Assembly: GCA_002709225.1 (NCBI GenBank)
Contig: PAQH01000126.1
Coordinates: 16,189-80,188, forward strand
Direction of reading: 5' to 3'
From: Planctomycetaceae bacterium
Lineage (GTDB): Bacteria; Planctomycetota; Planctomycetia; Pirellulales; Pirellulaceae
Length of the DNA stretch: 64,000 bases
The notes under the pieces are model-generated. The model was not told where the DNA came from. It saw only the letters and a list, made by a program, of their open reading frames with translations, and made no database searches. Positions 55,139 through 64,000 of this stretch are shown one piece after another; within the stretch, counting starts at the first letter, position 1; every line of letters starts with the position of its first letter. The position numbers were made by a program, and so were the translations under genes.

Positions 55139-57403
55139 ATGGATCAGCGTTGTTGGATGGTCGCAGTTTGTCTTTTGGGCTTTGCCATCGGTGGGCAAAA
55201 TTCAGCGGTCGCACAACCCAAGAAAAAACCACCCAAGATCACCTACGACGATCACGTTAAGCCGATCCTGCGGCAGAAGTGCTTCAGCTGCCACAATCCA
55301 GATAAGAAATCAGCTGACTTGGATGTTACGAATTACACCAACCTGATGCAGGGCGGGGCATCGGGAACGGTCATTGAACCGGGGGATTCGGGAAGCAGTT
55401 ACTTGTACGGCCTGGTGTCGCACCAGGAAGAGCCGTATATGCCGCCAGACTCGCCGAAGCTGCCCGATGAAATGGTGGAGACGATCCGTAAGTGGATTGA
55501 CGGAGGTGTATTGGAAAACAAGGGCAGCAAAGCATTGGTTTCCAAGAAAAAGAAATTCAATTTGGCGCTCATGACCGCCCCCACGGAGCGGCCCGCAGTT
55601 TTACCGGTGCCAGCCCGGTTGAGTCTTGAGCCGTTGACACGCACGACCGCGAATACAGCCGTGAGCGCGTTGGCAACAAGCCCGTGGGCGCCGCTTGCGG
55701 CAGTCGCTGGACAAAAGCAGATTTTCCTGTACGACACCAAAGAGCTTCAGTTAATTGGCGTATTACCTTTTCCGGAAGGGATACCTGAAGTTCTCAAATT
55801 CAGTCGCAATGGACAACTATTGCTTGCCGGCGGTGGTCGCGGCGGAGCTACGGGCAAAGTCGTCGTGTGGGACATCACGACGGGTGAACGTGTGATTGAA
55901 GTCGGCGACGAGCTCGACGCCGTGCTGGCCGCGGATATCAGTTCTGACCAGACACTGATCGCCTTGGGTGGTCCGCAACGTGTCGTCCGGATCTACTCTA
56001 CCGAATCAGGGCGCCTGCTGCATGAGCTCCGCAAGCACACGAATTGGATTTATTCGCTGGAGTTCAGTCCCGATAGTGTCTTGCTGGCATCGGGTGACCG
56101 GAATGGCGGATTATTTGTCTGGGAAGCTTGGACTGGACGGGAGTACCTCACACTCAAAGGGCATGGTAACGGAGTGACCGATGTCTCTTGGCGATCTGAC
56201 TCGAATGTACTCGCTTCTTGCAGTGTGGACTCAACCGTGCGGCTTTGGGAGATGGAGAACGGCGGCCAGATTAAGAGTTGGGGTGCACATGGCGGAGGGG
56301 CGGCTTCGGTCGAGTTTCTGCGTGATGGACGGTTGGTGTCATGTGGTCGCGATCGCGTCACCAAACTGTGGGACCAGAACGGTGGCCAGCAACGCGCTTT
56401 TGCCGCGTTTAGCGAACTGGCACTCGAGGTGACGTACTGCGACGAGACCAATCGTTGTATTGCCGGCGATTGGCTCGGCAATATACGTGTCTGGAATGGC
56501 GCGGACGGGAAGCAGCTCGGTGAGTTGAGTTCGAACCCTCCCAAGTTGGAGGAGCGGTTGGCGACCTCTCAGGTACAGCTCAGCGCCCGTCAAAAAGAGC
56601 AAAAGCCCACTGCGGTTGCTTATCAGGGTGCTCAGGCCGCCGTGAAGAAAGGGCGGGCAGACTTAACTGCCGCGAATAAGACAAAAGTCGAACAGGAAAA
56701 ACAGCGAACGGCTGGACTAACTCGCGTCAAAACAAGTCAGGACACACTGGCCAAACTGAAAGCGGAGTACGAGCCGCTGGTCAAGCTGGCGGACCGCCTA
56801 TCCAAGGGGGTGCCAGTACTCAAAGAGGCGGCTGCCAAGTCGCAGCAGGCTGCAAAACAGCTGGATGGTGACAAGGAGGTGGCAGAAGCTGCGAATAAGC
56901 TCGTCGCGATTTCAGCGGCGCGTGACAAGCAACTTGCGGATACCAAGAAACAGGTTGCGGCGAAGGAGGCTGAAATCAAGAAGGCAACTGCGGAACTTGT
57001 CGAGGCGCAGAAGCGGGTTGAAGTTCTGAACAAACAGATTGCAGAAACGACCAAGAAGGTTGAGACGCTGACGGCGGCTATTAAGCCCCTGGAAGAAAAG
57101 TCCGCTGCCGCCAAGAAAGTTTTTGATGCCGCCGATGCAGCACTCCAGAGTGCCGTTGCGTCAGTCGAAAAGTGGAAGACCGAGATTGCCTTCGCTGGCA
57201 AGATTGCGAGCCTTATGAAGCAACGGACCGACGCGCTTTCACAGTTGGAGAGTCGGCTTACGGCGAGTCAAGACGCCCAGGAAGCCGTCAAGGAGGCACA
57301 GGCCAAGGCCGCGGAAGCTACAACAAATGTCACCGCCGCCCAGCTGGAAATCGATAAGGTGAACGCGGAAATCCAAGCTGCACGCGGGCTGACCAACGAG
57401 TAG
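55139..57403 (+). CDS. Exported cytochrome c / WD40 / coiled-coil protein
   Basis: 754 residues from ATG 55139 (GGAGGGG upstream), signal peptide about 1-25. Planctomycete-type cytochrome domain: ITYDDHVKPILRQKCFSCHNP with Cys48, Cys51, His52, and a PYMPPDSPKLP segment whose Met may be the distal ligand. WD40 repeats (about 155-470) show LLASGDRNGGLFVWE, LASCSVDSTVRLWE and LVSCGRDRVTKLWD. The last ~280 residues are a long Lys/Ala/Glu-rich coiled coil. It is the final gene of the exported cluster and is followed by a strong terminator. Confidence 0.93.
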   Translation: MDQRCWMVAVCLLGFAIGGQNSAVAQPKKKPPKITYDDHVKPILRQKCFSCHNPDKKSADLDVTNYTNLMQGGASGTVIEPGDSGSSYLYGLVSHQEEPYMPPDSPKLPDEMVETIRKWIDGGVLENKGSKALVSKKKKFNLALMTAPTERPAVLPVPARLSLEPLTRTTANTAVSALATSPWAPLAAVAGQKQIFLYDTKELQLIGVLPFPEGIPEVLKFSRNGQLLLAGGGRGGATGKVVVWDITTGERVIEVGDELDAVLAADISSDQTLIALGGPQRVVRIYSTESGRLLHELRKHTNWIYSLEFSPDSVLLASGDRNGGLFVWEAWTGREYLTLKGHGNGVTDVSWRSDSNVLASCSVDSTVRLWEMENGGQIKSWGAHGGGAASVEFLRDGRLVSCGRDRVTKLWDQNGGQQRAFAAFSELALEVTYCDETNRCIAGDWLGNIRVWNGADGKQLGELSSNPPKLEERLATSQVQLSARQKEQKPTAVAYQGAQAAVKKGRADLTAANKTKVEQEKQRTAGLTRVKTSQDTLAKLKAEYEPLVKLADRLSKGVPVLKEAAAKSQQAAKQLDGDKEVAEAANKLVAISAARDKQLADTKKQVAAKEAEIKKATAELVEAQKRVEVLNKQIAETTKKVETLTAAIKPLEEKSAAAKKVFDAADAALQSAVASVEKWKTEIAFAGKIASLMKQRTDALSQLESRLTASQDAQEAVKEAQAKAAEATTNVTAAQLEIDKVNAEIQAARGLTNE

Positions 57404-57468
57404 CCGAGATTGTCAGTCAGGCCAGAATGACTTCAGCACGCAAACGCAACGAATAGTTCCGCGCATGG

Positions 57469-57498
57469 AAAAAGGACGCTTTCACAGCGTCCTTTTTT
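57469..57498. terminator. Bidirectional terminator between convergent genes
   Basis: A 12-bp stem (57469-57480 with 57486-57497; TTCAC loop) flanked by A on the left and T6 on the right. It can serve both the cytochrome/WD40 gene and the convergent small gene at 57565. Confidence 0.92.
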
Positions 57499-57564
57499 GT
57501 TGGTCGGTGCTCGAGGCATTGCAACGATGCGGGGCTGCAGGAGGCCTCGTCAGCCGGGCAGTTT

Positions 57565-57789
57565 CTATTCGCGTGGACGAATGGCTCCGGTGAGGCCGGT
57601 GTAGTCGAAGCGGTCTTCGGTATGCCAGAGCGGTACACCAAGTTCAACGCGCTGGCGGAGAACCTCGATTTTCTCTTCGGAGCCGGCTGCCGCGTTGGTT
57701 GGCGTAAAGTTGTCCGACTCTTCCGGTCGGAAGTCTTCATCGTGTCCGTACTTGAGAATGGCCTCAAATACATTCTTGCACTCAATCAT
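57565..57789 (-). CDS. Small acidic conserved protein
   Basis: 74 residues from ATG 57789, with GGAGG nine bases upstream. It reads MIECKNVFEAILKYG, then a polar acidic stretch, then AAAGSEEKIEVLRQRVELGVPLWHTEDRFDYTGL. The excellent ribosome site and the shared terminator on its 3' side support a real gene. I know the pattern from planctomycetes without a function. Confidence 0.75.
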   Translation of the reverse strand: MIECKNVFEAILKYGHDEDFRPEESDNFTPTNAAAGSEEKIEVLRQRVELGVPLWHTEDRFDYTGLTGAIRPRE

Positions 57790-58383
57790 AGGGTTTGTCC
57801 TCCATCGGATTAAAGGAGCATTTCGCCATTCCAGACAAGTGCCGTGGTACTACCACAACCGGACGGCGGGCAATGCTATGGTTGGTATCAACAGCCGTTA
57901 TGTTGGACAACGACTGGGCTTGCGAAGCCAAGCAGGCGGGAGAAACTCGCTTCGAAAGCAAAAAAGATCTTCGACCTCTTGGGAATCGCTCAATTATCGA
58001 TGACGGGGCTTGATTGTCAAGCATTTTTCTGATTCAGAGGACGTCAAGGCAGGTGAAATGTATGGGCCGAGGCCGCATGAGCGCGGTTGGTGACTCGAAA
58101 CCGATTGAAGGCAGTTGCCGGGTTTGGGGAACTAGTTGGGGTACGGGAACTAATTGCGACAAAGTACATCTGTTGGCGCAACTCAGTAGACAGGTTTAGA
58201 TACGTGGGAGGGCGGTGACTGGTTCGCTTGCGGACGTGAAATCCATGCGATGTGGCGGTGGTCCAACGCCACCGGGACCCCGTCTTCCGGACCGGTCCCC
58301 CATGCCGCGGCTTGCGCGGGACACTTGGGCGAGCCGGGTTGTGCCTGGAGGACTTCGGTGGCTTGGCTGGAAAGGACGGAATT
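57790..58383. other. Intergenic gap
   Basis: About 590 bases between the small acidic gene and the YjbQ-type gene on opposite strands. No frame has convincing coding character; no repeat or hairpin stands out. Confidence 0.4.
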
Positions 58384-58806
58384 GTGTGGGTTCAACAGCG
58401 TTTGTCGATGCCGCCGGTAGCCCGGGGCTTTCATCTGGTCACACCCCAGATTGTGGCGGCATTGCCTGAATTGGCGACAATGACCGTCGGCTTGCTGCAT
58501 GTTTTCATTCAACACACGTCCGCTTCACTAAGTATCAATGAAAACGCCGATCCGGACGTGCCAGTTGATCTGGAGAATTCCATCAACTCACTCGTCCCCG
58601 AAGATTTTGCCTATACCCACACATTGGAGGGACCCGACGACATGCCGGCACACGTCAAAGCTTCCCTGTTGGGAAGTTCTGTCACGATTCCTGTTAGTGA
58701 TGGTCGATTGGCGCTGGGGACGTGGCAGGGGGTTTATCTCTGTGAGCACCGCGATCGTGGTACGCGGCGACACCTGCTGCTGACACTTTGGGGCGCGGCG
58801 GACTAG
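58384..58806 (+). CDS. YjbQ/UPF0047 family protein (secondary thiamine-phosphate synthase)
   Basis: 140 residues from GTG 58384, with AAAGGA seven bases upstream; the frame is open further left but the composition is poor and the family length is about 140. Motifs HTSASLSINENADPDV, FAYTHTLEGPDDMPAHVKASLLGSS and TWQGVYLCEHRDRGTRR are the three conserved His/Asp/Glu blocks of this family. Thiamine-phosphate synthase activity has been reported as a side activity for YjbQ; the main role is unsettled. Confidence 0.93.
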   Translation: MWVQQRLSMPPVARGFHLVTPQIVAALPELATMTVGLLHVFIQHTSASLSINENADPDVPVDLENSINSLVPEDFAYTHTLEGPDDMPAHVKASLLGSSVTIPVSDGRLALGTWQGVYLCEHRDRGTRRHLLLTLWGAAD

Positions 58807-58859
58807 TGCTGATCCCAGTCAGCATGGACGCGGTCCGCCGAGCGGCTACGGCGGTTGTA

Positions 58860-59900
58860 TTAGAGCGTGTGTGACGCGCGAGTAGCCGCATGCAGTTCAT
58901 TCAGCCACCATTCCGTCAGGGTAGGAAGGTTGGCATTGGCGTCGACGTGGCGGTAGGCTTGCAGGCAAGAATCGATGCAACGTACACAATCCGCATCGGT
59001 AGCGTCCGCTGCGTGTGTGGCTTCGACGGGCTGGGTAACTCCGGAGATGACGTAAAGATATTCCCGGTAGTATTCCAGCGCGAATTCAATGGTATTTTTC
59101 AATCGTTGACGTCTTGGTGGCGCATCCTTGCCGGCGGCCTCTACATAGTCCGTAACTGTTTCTGCGAGTGTCTGCGGTTGCCAATCCTGCTGTGACAGAA
59201 CTGTGTGTATCGCGCTCCTTATGGTGAGTGTTTCTGCGTCACGCAGCCGTTGGGCGCGGTCGATGCTGCCCTGTCCCATGCGAGCCATCTCCAAGGCCTC
59301 TTGGTGGTTTTCCGCGAATCCTTGCTGTTCGAGAATTTGGGCCAATTGTTGCTTGGTAAGGGGCTGGAATTGGACGAGCTGCGCGCGAGACCGGATCGTT
59401 GGTAATTGTCGATCTGCGTGCGTGGTGATCAAGACAATTAAAGATCCTGGCGGAGGTTCCTCAAGGAGTTTCAAGAGGCAGTTTGCCCCTTCGGCATTCA
59501 GGTAATCAGCATCATCGATGATGGCTATTTTGCGTTTGCCAGCGCGCGGTTTTAACGACATCTGGTAACACAACCCGGCCTTCATCCGATGTTCTCGGTC
59601 ACCGATCAACAGCTCAAGCGGGAGCATGCTCTTGTCGGGAGGTTTGGCGACGAGATGTAAGTCGGGATGTGAGCCAGCTGCGACTTGAAGGCAAGAAGCA
59701 CAACTGCCGCAGGGGTCAAGTGCCGCGGTGGTCGTATTTTGGCAAAGCAAGGCGGCTGCCAGTTGCTGGGCAAACGTGCGCTTGCCAATTCCCACGGGGC
59801 CAACAAAAAGAAACGTGCTGGCGAGACGCCGGTTTTGTGCCGCCAGCCGAAATCGTTCGATTTGTCGGTCGTGTCCGATGATGTTCCAGGGCATCAGCAT
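58860..59900 (-). CDS. holB: DNA polymerase III delta' subunit
   Basis: Clamp-loader subunit. 346 residues: Walker A-like GPVGIGKRT (34-42), zinc-binding Cys cluster with Cys53, 64, 67 and 70 (DPCGSCASC), KIAIIDDADYLNAEGANCLLKLLEEPP, and the SRC-like TIRSRAQ. The N-terminus MPWNIIGHDRQIERF matches delta' of many phyla. It is downstream of tmk on the same strand (gap 122 bases), the common tmk-holB pair. Confidence 0.92.
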   Translation of the reverse strand: MLMPWNIIGHDRQIERFRLAAQNRRLASTFLFVGPVGIGKRTFAQQLAAALLCQNTTTAALDPCGSCASCLQVAAGSHPDLHLVAKPPDKSMLPLELLIGDREHRMKAGLCYQMSLKPRAGKRKIAIIDDADYLNAEGANCLLKLLEEPPPGSLIVLITTHADRQLPTIRSRAQLVQFQPLTKQQLAQILEQQGFAENHQEALEMARMGQGSIDRAQRLRDAETLTIRSAIHTVLSQQDWQPQTLAETVTDYVEAAGKDAPPRRQRLKNTIEFALEYYREYLYVISGVTQPVEATHAADATDADCVRCIDSCLQAYRHVDANANLPTLTEWWLNELHAATRASHTL

Positions 59901-60022
59901 TGCCAGCGAGGAGGCCGGGTGAATTTGGCTGTTATTGTAACCGCCGGTGGCGTTGTGGCGACTGTAGGCGGATGCTGGGATTCCTGACAGGTCGCGCTGT
60001 CCAAAGCGGCCGCCGGGCCAGG

Positions 60023-60655
60023 TTACAGAGCTGAGTGTTCATTCAGCAGAGGGCTGACAGCACGGCGGATCGCGGTTTGCACTTCTTCTCTGCCGCTGGC
60101 GGCGTCAATGACCGTGACTTCCGGGCGTTCGGCAGCGGCCCGGAGAAATCCTTCACGAACGGCCTCCAAGTAGGCTGTTCCCTGGGATTCGATGCGATCG
60201 GGTTCTCGCTGGATCCGCTTGACTGCCGCTTCAACTGGCATGTCCAGCACCAGGGTCAGATCTGGTTGGAGGCCAGCGGTAGCAACTTTTCCTACCTGCC
60301 AAATATCGTCGATTTGGAGTCCGCCAGCGTATCCCTGGTAAACCACAGTTGCCAGCAGAAATCGATCACAAATTACCGTCTTTCCGGTGTTGAGTGCCGG
60401 GCGGATGACTTCTTCAACAAGTTGTGACCGGGCGGTCATAAACAGGAGCATTTCACTGCGCCGGTGAATGGGCAAAACGCTTGCCAGCAGTAGTTCTCGC
60501 ACTGTTTCCCCCAAGGGAGTGCTGCCTGGATCACGGCAAATGACAACTTCCTGGGAGTGGTGGTCACGCAACCACTGAGTGAGCAGGTCGATCTGGGTTG
60601 ATTTACCGGTGCCGTCAACACCGTCAAGCGTGATGAACATACTCGTGAAGTCCAT
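60023..60655 (-). CDS. tmk: Thymidylate kinase
   Basis: Phosphorylates dTMP to dTDP. 210 residues from ATG 60655 (60640 is an alternative; neither has a strong site, and a longer frame to 60778 lacks similarity). P-loop GVDGTGKST (12-20), DPGSTPLGETVRELLL (the DR-like substrate loop, here with RDPG), the CDRFLLATVVYQGYAGG block with the DR catalytic pair, and the LID segment RIQREPDRIE. First gene of tmk-holB. Confidence 0.94.
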   Translation of the reverse strand: MDFTSMFITLDGVDGTGKSTQIDLLTQWLRDHHSQEVVICRDPGSTPLGETVRELLLASVLPIHRRSEMLLFMTARSQLVEEVIRPALNTGKTVICDRFLLATVVYQGYAGGLQIDDIWQVGKVATAGLQPDLTLVLDMPVEAAVKRIQREPDRIESQGTAYLEAVREGFLRAAAERPEVTVIDAASGREEVQTAIRRAVSPLLNEHSAL

Positions 60656-61084
60656 GCGAGATTCTTGCCACACCCGCACTTGCATCAATCGAGCTGGCCG
60701 GGCTGCCCTTCTTATACCCCTTGCCAGTTGTTTGTAGCAAATCGTGCTCTGCCAATTCAGGCTGCCCAGCGAGAGCACAAGGTGCTCTTGGAGCTAGTAG
60801 GTAGGCAGATCGCGAAAGACACGGGACTCCAGGCAGGGCGTTTGCCAGGCCTTACCGGATGCCATGGCACTTCTTAGTGGACGCGCAGCGCTGCGCCCGG
60901 TGCCAGCGCGGACCGCGGGACTGCGCGGATTTGTCCGGTTAGTCAGACATGAAACTTGCGACGTGTTGCCAGCCGGGGCAGCGCGTTTAGCGTGACGGAG
61001 CAAACGCGGCGCATCTCGCACAGCGATCCGTGGCGATATCATGCACGTTTCCGCCTCACCACGATGCCGTTGTGTGGACTGGTA
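60656..61084. other. Intergenic gap
   Basis: About 430 bases between tmk and the small lipoprotein gene; nothing supported in any frame. Confidence 0.4.
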
Positions 61085-61303
61085 TTAGTTGGCCGGTACC
61101 GATTCGGGTGGCGGCAAGATTTGCGAACCCGGTTGGGTCGTTGCGGGCTCGCTGTAGACCGGTGCGGACTGGAAAACCGGATTGCAGACATCGCCCCGAT
61201 AGAACGTCTGGTTCCACCAGTCTCGCAAGGGTGTACCACACTGACAGCCAGTTAACGTCACGGGCATAAGCGTCAGGGACGCTATAACTGCTATTCTCTT
61301 CAT
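61085..61303 (-). CDS. Small lipoprotein
   Basis: 72 residues from ATG 61303, with AAGGAAG upstream. The signal ends in the lipobox LTGC (Cys20), followed by QCGTPLRDWWNQTFYRGDVC and a Pro/Ser/Gln-rich tail. Cys22 and Cys40 could pair. It is divergent from the secreted hydrolase-like gene at 61587. No family is known to me. Confidence 0.75.
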   Translation of the reverse strand: MKRIAVIASLTLMPVTLTGCQCGTPLRDWWNQTFYRGDVCNPVFQSAPVYSEPATTQPGSQILPPPESVPAN

Positions 61304-61586
61304 TGTCGTCTTCCTTTTCGCTTACGAAACGTTTATTGGATACGGGCCGTTACGCCGCGCCTTGTCAGTTGAGGAAATCAGGGAACGTTGTCCGTGATTG
61401 GCCAGACAACTCTACAACACGCTTAACAATGTGCAAACGCAAGCTGTGTTTTTCTATGCGAGTCGTTCTTGACCTATATTTGCTTACGCAGTCAAGAAAA
61501 TCCTGACAGCGCAGATACAGGTGCTAAAGTTTCCTGAAACCCCCTGACTGGAAACAGCAATTGTTTGAGACAAGGAGTTTGAACAA

Positions 61587-62612
61587 GTGACTCGTAATGG
61601 CGTCCAGAATCGAGCCAGAAAAGTTGCCGGAGTGGCCGGTGTATGGCTTCTGGTAGGAATCACGCTCGCCGGAGCTGCCAGCGCAGGTGAACTTGTGTCG
61701 GCGGTAATCAAATTTGTCGATCAGCCGATTGCGAACGACGTCGAGTCACGCGACCAGGATGAGTTGTGGTATGTCAGTACACGTGATTTAGAGTTGTCCG
61801 ATTTGGACCCCTTGTCGCTGCCGCGTTTGCGGGTGTTACGACATAGTAACGGGGTTTGGGACGAGTCATCGATCGAATCTCTGGTGGGCGATTCCAATCC
61901 AGGCAAGACGACACTGTTTTACTTTCACGGAAATCGGGTGCCGGTTGAGTCTGCCAGAGAGGGTGGCAGTTGGATTTATCAACAGGTACGCGATGCCGTT
62001 TCCTGGGAAACACCACTCCGGTTTGTGATCTGGTCCTGGCCCAGCGACAGAATCTGTGGTCAGTTGAGAGATTTTCGTGTTAAAGCACTGCGCACCGACA
62101 TCGATGCCTTGTTCCTGGCCGGAGTGTTGAGTCGGATGCCTAGGCAAGTGCCGGTCAGCATGCTGGCCTATAGCTTCGGGGCGCGGATTGTTACGGGAGG
62201 GCTTCATCTGCGAGGAGGGGGAGAGTTGCTGGGTAACAGGTTGCGAGACGAAGATATTGATGCGTTGCATCCCGTGCGGACGGTGTTTTACGCCGGCGCC
62301 GTGCATCAGGACTGGCTTTATTCCGGTGGAAAGCAGAGTCGAGCGTGTTCCCAGATGAACAAATTTCTGGTGCTGTACAACACGCGTGATCCACTGCTGA
62401 TGCACTATCGCTATTTGGATAAAAATAGTCGTGCTGCCGCGTTGGGTTTTGCCGGTTTGGAGCCAGGGCGACTGGCAGACCAGTCGGTCGTATTTCACCA
62501 GCGGGATGTTCGTGAACAGGTCGGGCTCTCGCATTCCGAGTCGCGCTATTTCGCCTCGACGGAACTGGTTCGCCAGTTGAGCCAGTATCTGCAATGGAAG
62601 AAGGCGCACTGA
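61587..62612 (+). CDS. Secreted alpha/beta-hydrolase-like protein
   Basis: 341 residues from GTG 61587 (AAGGAG eight bases upstream), signal peptide about 1-34. TTLFYFHGNRVPVESA is the oxyanion strand region; VSMLAYSFGARIVTGGLHL gives a nucleophile elbow AYSFGA, a GxSxG variant as in DUF900-type hydrolases. A candidate catalytic Asp lies in LYNTRDPLL and a His in VGLSHSESRYF. The arrangement is consistent with a lipase/esterase in the envelope. Confidence 0.78.
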   Translation: MTRNGVQNRARKVAGVAGVWLLVGITLAGAASAGELVSAVIKFVDQPIANDVESRDQDELWYVSTRDLELSDLDPLSLPRLRVLRHSNGVWDESSIESLVGDSNPGKTTLFYFHGNRVPVESAREGGSWIYQQVRDAVSWETPLRFVIWSWPSDRICGQLRDFRVKALRTDIDALFLAGVLSRMPRQVPVSMLAYSFGARIVTGGLHLRGGGELLGNRLRDEDIDALHPVRTVFYAGAVHQDWLYSGGKQSRACSQMNKFLVLYNTRDPLLMHYRYLDKNSRAAALGFAGLEPGRLADQSVVFHQRDVREQVGLSHSESRYFASTELVRQLSQYLQWKKAH

Positions 62613-62734
62613 CCATAGCCATCTTCAATGTTGGTCGAACGCCGCTCGCTCTCTACGCCGTGCACAAAGCTGGTTTGCCCGCCCAGTGCGAGACGCTGGT
62701 CAAAGGTATCTGCCGAGTGGCGAAGTGAGCGACA

Positions 62735-63850
62735 CTAAATGTTGCCGGCGTTGTTCAACATATTGATGTACTGCATCGCCATAGTCAGAATAGTGACAAC
62801 CAGCAGGCCGCCTACGATCAAGAAAACCAGGAAGCCTCCTGCAACGGAAAGCGCTTTGAAGTAGTGTTGCATTTTCTCGTCGTATTGTACGGCGAGTGTT
62901 TCCATCGATTCGCTAACCGTGCCAGCTCGTTCGCCGACGGACAGGACGTCCAGGAATTCGCGGGGGTAGCAGCCGGTGTCTTGGAATGCATTAAGCAACG
63001 TGCGGCCGTCTTGGACCGCCCCTTGCATCGCGGCCAGGTGTTGCGTGTAGTAGCCATTTTGCGTGGTGTGCACGGCAAGCGTTAGAATACGCCGGGGATT
63101 CATTTCAGAGTCACTGGCCATTGCCAGTGACCAGCACAGTCGTGACAGAGCGATGGTGCGGAGGCCCTTGCCTAGCCCAGGAATCAGAATCAGTATGCGC
63201 AAGATGGGTTCCAGTTTGAGTACCCGATAGCGAATCGCGATTGCCAGCCCGATCAGGATTGTCAGTAGGGATCCGACAACCAAGGCGTACTTAATAAAGC
63301 CCTCGACCCCATAAAGGCCCAGGAACGTGATGGGAGGGTCGCCTTCACCGCTCCAGACCATACCTAGAATCAGGATGAATACACCGATCACGACAATCGC
63401 CAGTAGCAACTCGAACACAGGCCAGGCGATGCCGGCTATAAAATCACGCTGCGTCTTGACCACGTTGTCATAGTAAGCAGCTAGGCGACGGAAAATGCGT
63501 TCCATGCGGCCGGTATTTTCACCGACTTCTACCATAGCGCAGGCCAAGGGAGGAAAATAACCGCCCGTTTGGGCGAATGATTCGGTGAGGCTGCTGCCCT
63601 CGCCGACCTGATCCCGAATTTTCTTCAAAAGTCGCCGATGCCGCGATGTCCCCGACTCCGCTTCTGTCTCGAGAATCCGGCGGATATCGACCCCAGCATG
63701 TAGTGAATTGCCCAAATTGTGGCAAAATTGGGCAAGTCGCCTGGCGCTGATCCGGGAACCCAGTGCCAGCCCACTGAGTGAGAGCTTGACACGCTGGCCC
63801 TCGGGCAGGCGGTTGGGTGCAGGTGGCGAAGGTTGTTGCGGACGATTCAT
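62735..63850 (-). CDS. Type II secretion / type IV pilus inner-membrane protein (GspF/PilC family)
   Basis: 371 residues from the ATG at 63850, with GAAAGG upstream; an earlier start at 63952 would add 34 residues. Two T2SSF domains (about 28-150 and 230-350): LAQFCHNLGNSLHAGVDIRRIL with FPPLACAMVEVGENTGRMERIF, and LSRLCWSLAMASDSEMNPRRIL with YPREFLDVLSVGERAGTVSESM. TM segments at about 140-165, 187-210 and 338-362. Forms the platform that works with the GspE/PilB ATPase. No other secretion genes are in the window. Confidence 0.93.
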   Translation of the reverse strand: MNRPQQPSPPAPNRLPEGQRVKLSLSGLALGSRISARRLAQFCHNLGNSLHAGVDIRRILETEAESGTSRHRRLLKKIRDQVGEGSSLTESFAQTGGYFPPLACAMVEVGENTGRMERIFRRLAAYYDNVVKTQRDFIAGIAWPVFELLLAIVVIGVFILILGMVWSGEGDPPITFLGLYGVEGFIKYALVVGSLLTILIGLAIAIRYRVLKLEPILRILILIPGLGKGLRTIALSRLCWSLAMASDSEMNPRRILTLAVHTTQNGYYTQHLAAMQGAVQDGRTLLNAFQDTGCYPREFLDVLSVGERAGTVSESMETLAVQYDEKMQHYFKALSVAGGFLVFLIVGGLLVVTILTMAMQYINMLNNAGNI

Positions 63851-64000
63851 CGGGATTTGCCTTTCGCGGGCCGATGTGAGGCCGAGATTTGCTTTATTAA
63901 TAATGGCTGCCCCGGCTGGGGCAAGTCCAGTTCCATTTGCTAGAATTGGCAAGCTCTATGTATGGATACACTTAGCATGACCCAGTGGGACGCGGTTACG

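Overview
The window reads as chromosome of a member of the Planctomycetota, most likely a Pirellulales-type organism (inference). Support comes from families that are strongly enriched in that phylum: DUF1501, DUF1549/DUF1553 and planctomycete-type cytochrome c domain proteins, PmoA/DUF6807, large numbers of long intergenic gaps, many GTG/TTG starts, receptor-type Ser/Thr kinases, and several small conserved proteins known mainly from planctomycetes. There is no rRNA, CRISPR or complete insertion sequence. Two intact tRNA genes are present (Gly-CCC, Lys-TTT).

Layout. 1-2.4 kb: a zinc-ribbon membrane protein running off the left edge, then a secreted glutathione peroxidase whose catalytic residue is encoded by an in-frame UGA, i.e. 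a probable selenoprotein, then a frameshifted gene. 2.5-5.5 kb: RsmD, a lipoprotein, a DadA-like oxidoreductase. 5.6-10.5 kb (minus strand): kdsD-kdsC followed by one giant LptC/LptA-like gene, the same order as the Kdo/LPS transport locus of proteobacteria. 10.9-13.8 kb: malate dehydrogenase, an alpha/beta-hydrolase-like protein without its nucleophile, a GHKL ATPase fragment. 14-19.5 kb: fliF-fliG-fliH-fliI-fliJ. 19.5-33.3 kb: C25-type peptidase, tRNA-Gly, hydroxyacid-oxoacid transhydrogenase, PQQ-like propeller, a DUF58/BatA pair, MiaB, SRPBCC protein, then ribH-nusB-ftsY. 33.3-41 kb: two Ser/Thr kinases around a DEAD-box helicase, a metal-hydrolase-like protein and a 2-hydroxyacid dehydrogenase.

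41.1-44.5 kb is the clearest accessory region. An intact tRNA-Lys gene and a displaced copy of its 3' half form a 58-bp perfect direct repeat enclosing about 3.2 kb. The enclosed DNA carries a membrane-anchored octaheme cytochrome c and a small membrane protein, has candidate terminators at both ends pointing inward, and shows no recognisable integrase.

45-57.4 kb: secreted proteins, PmoA-like protein, CsrA, then a four-gene block of exported proteins (Tat-type DUF1501, PPC-domain protein, DUF1549/1553 protein with CX4CH and CXXCH motifs, and a cytochrome/WD40/coiled-coil protein). 57.5-64 kb: small conserved protein, YjbQ-family protein, tmk-holB, a small lipoprotein, a secreted hydrolase-like protein and a GspF/PilC-type membrane protein. 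The strongest candidates for something new are the UGA-encoded secreted peroxidase, the tRNA-Lys cytochrome island and the giant LptC/LptA-like protein.
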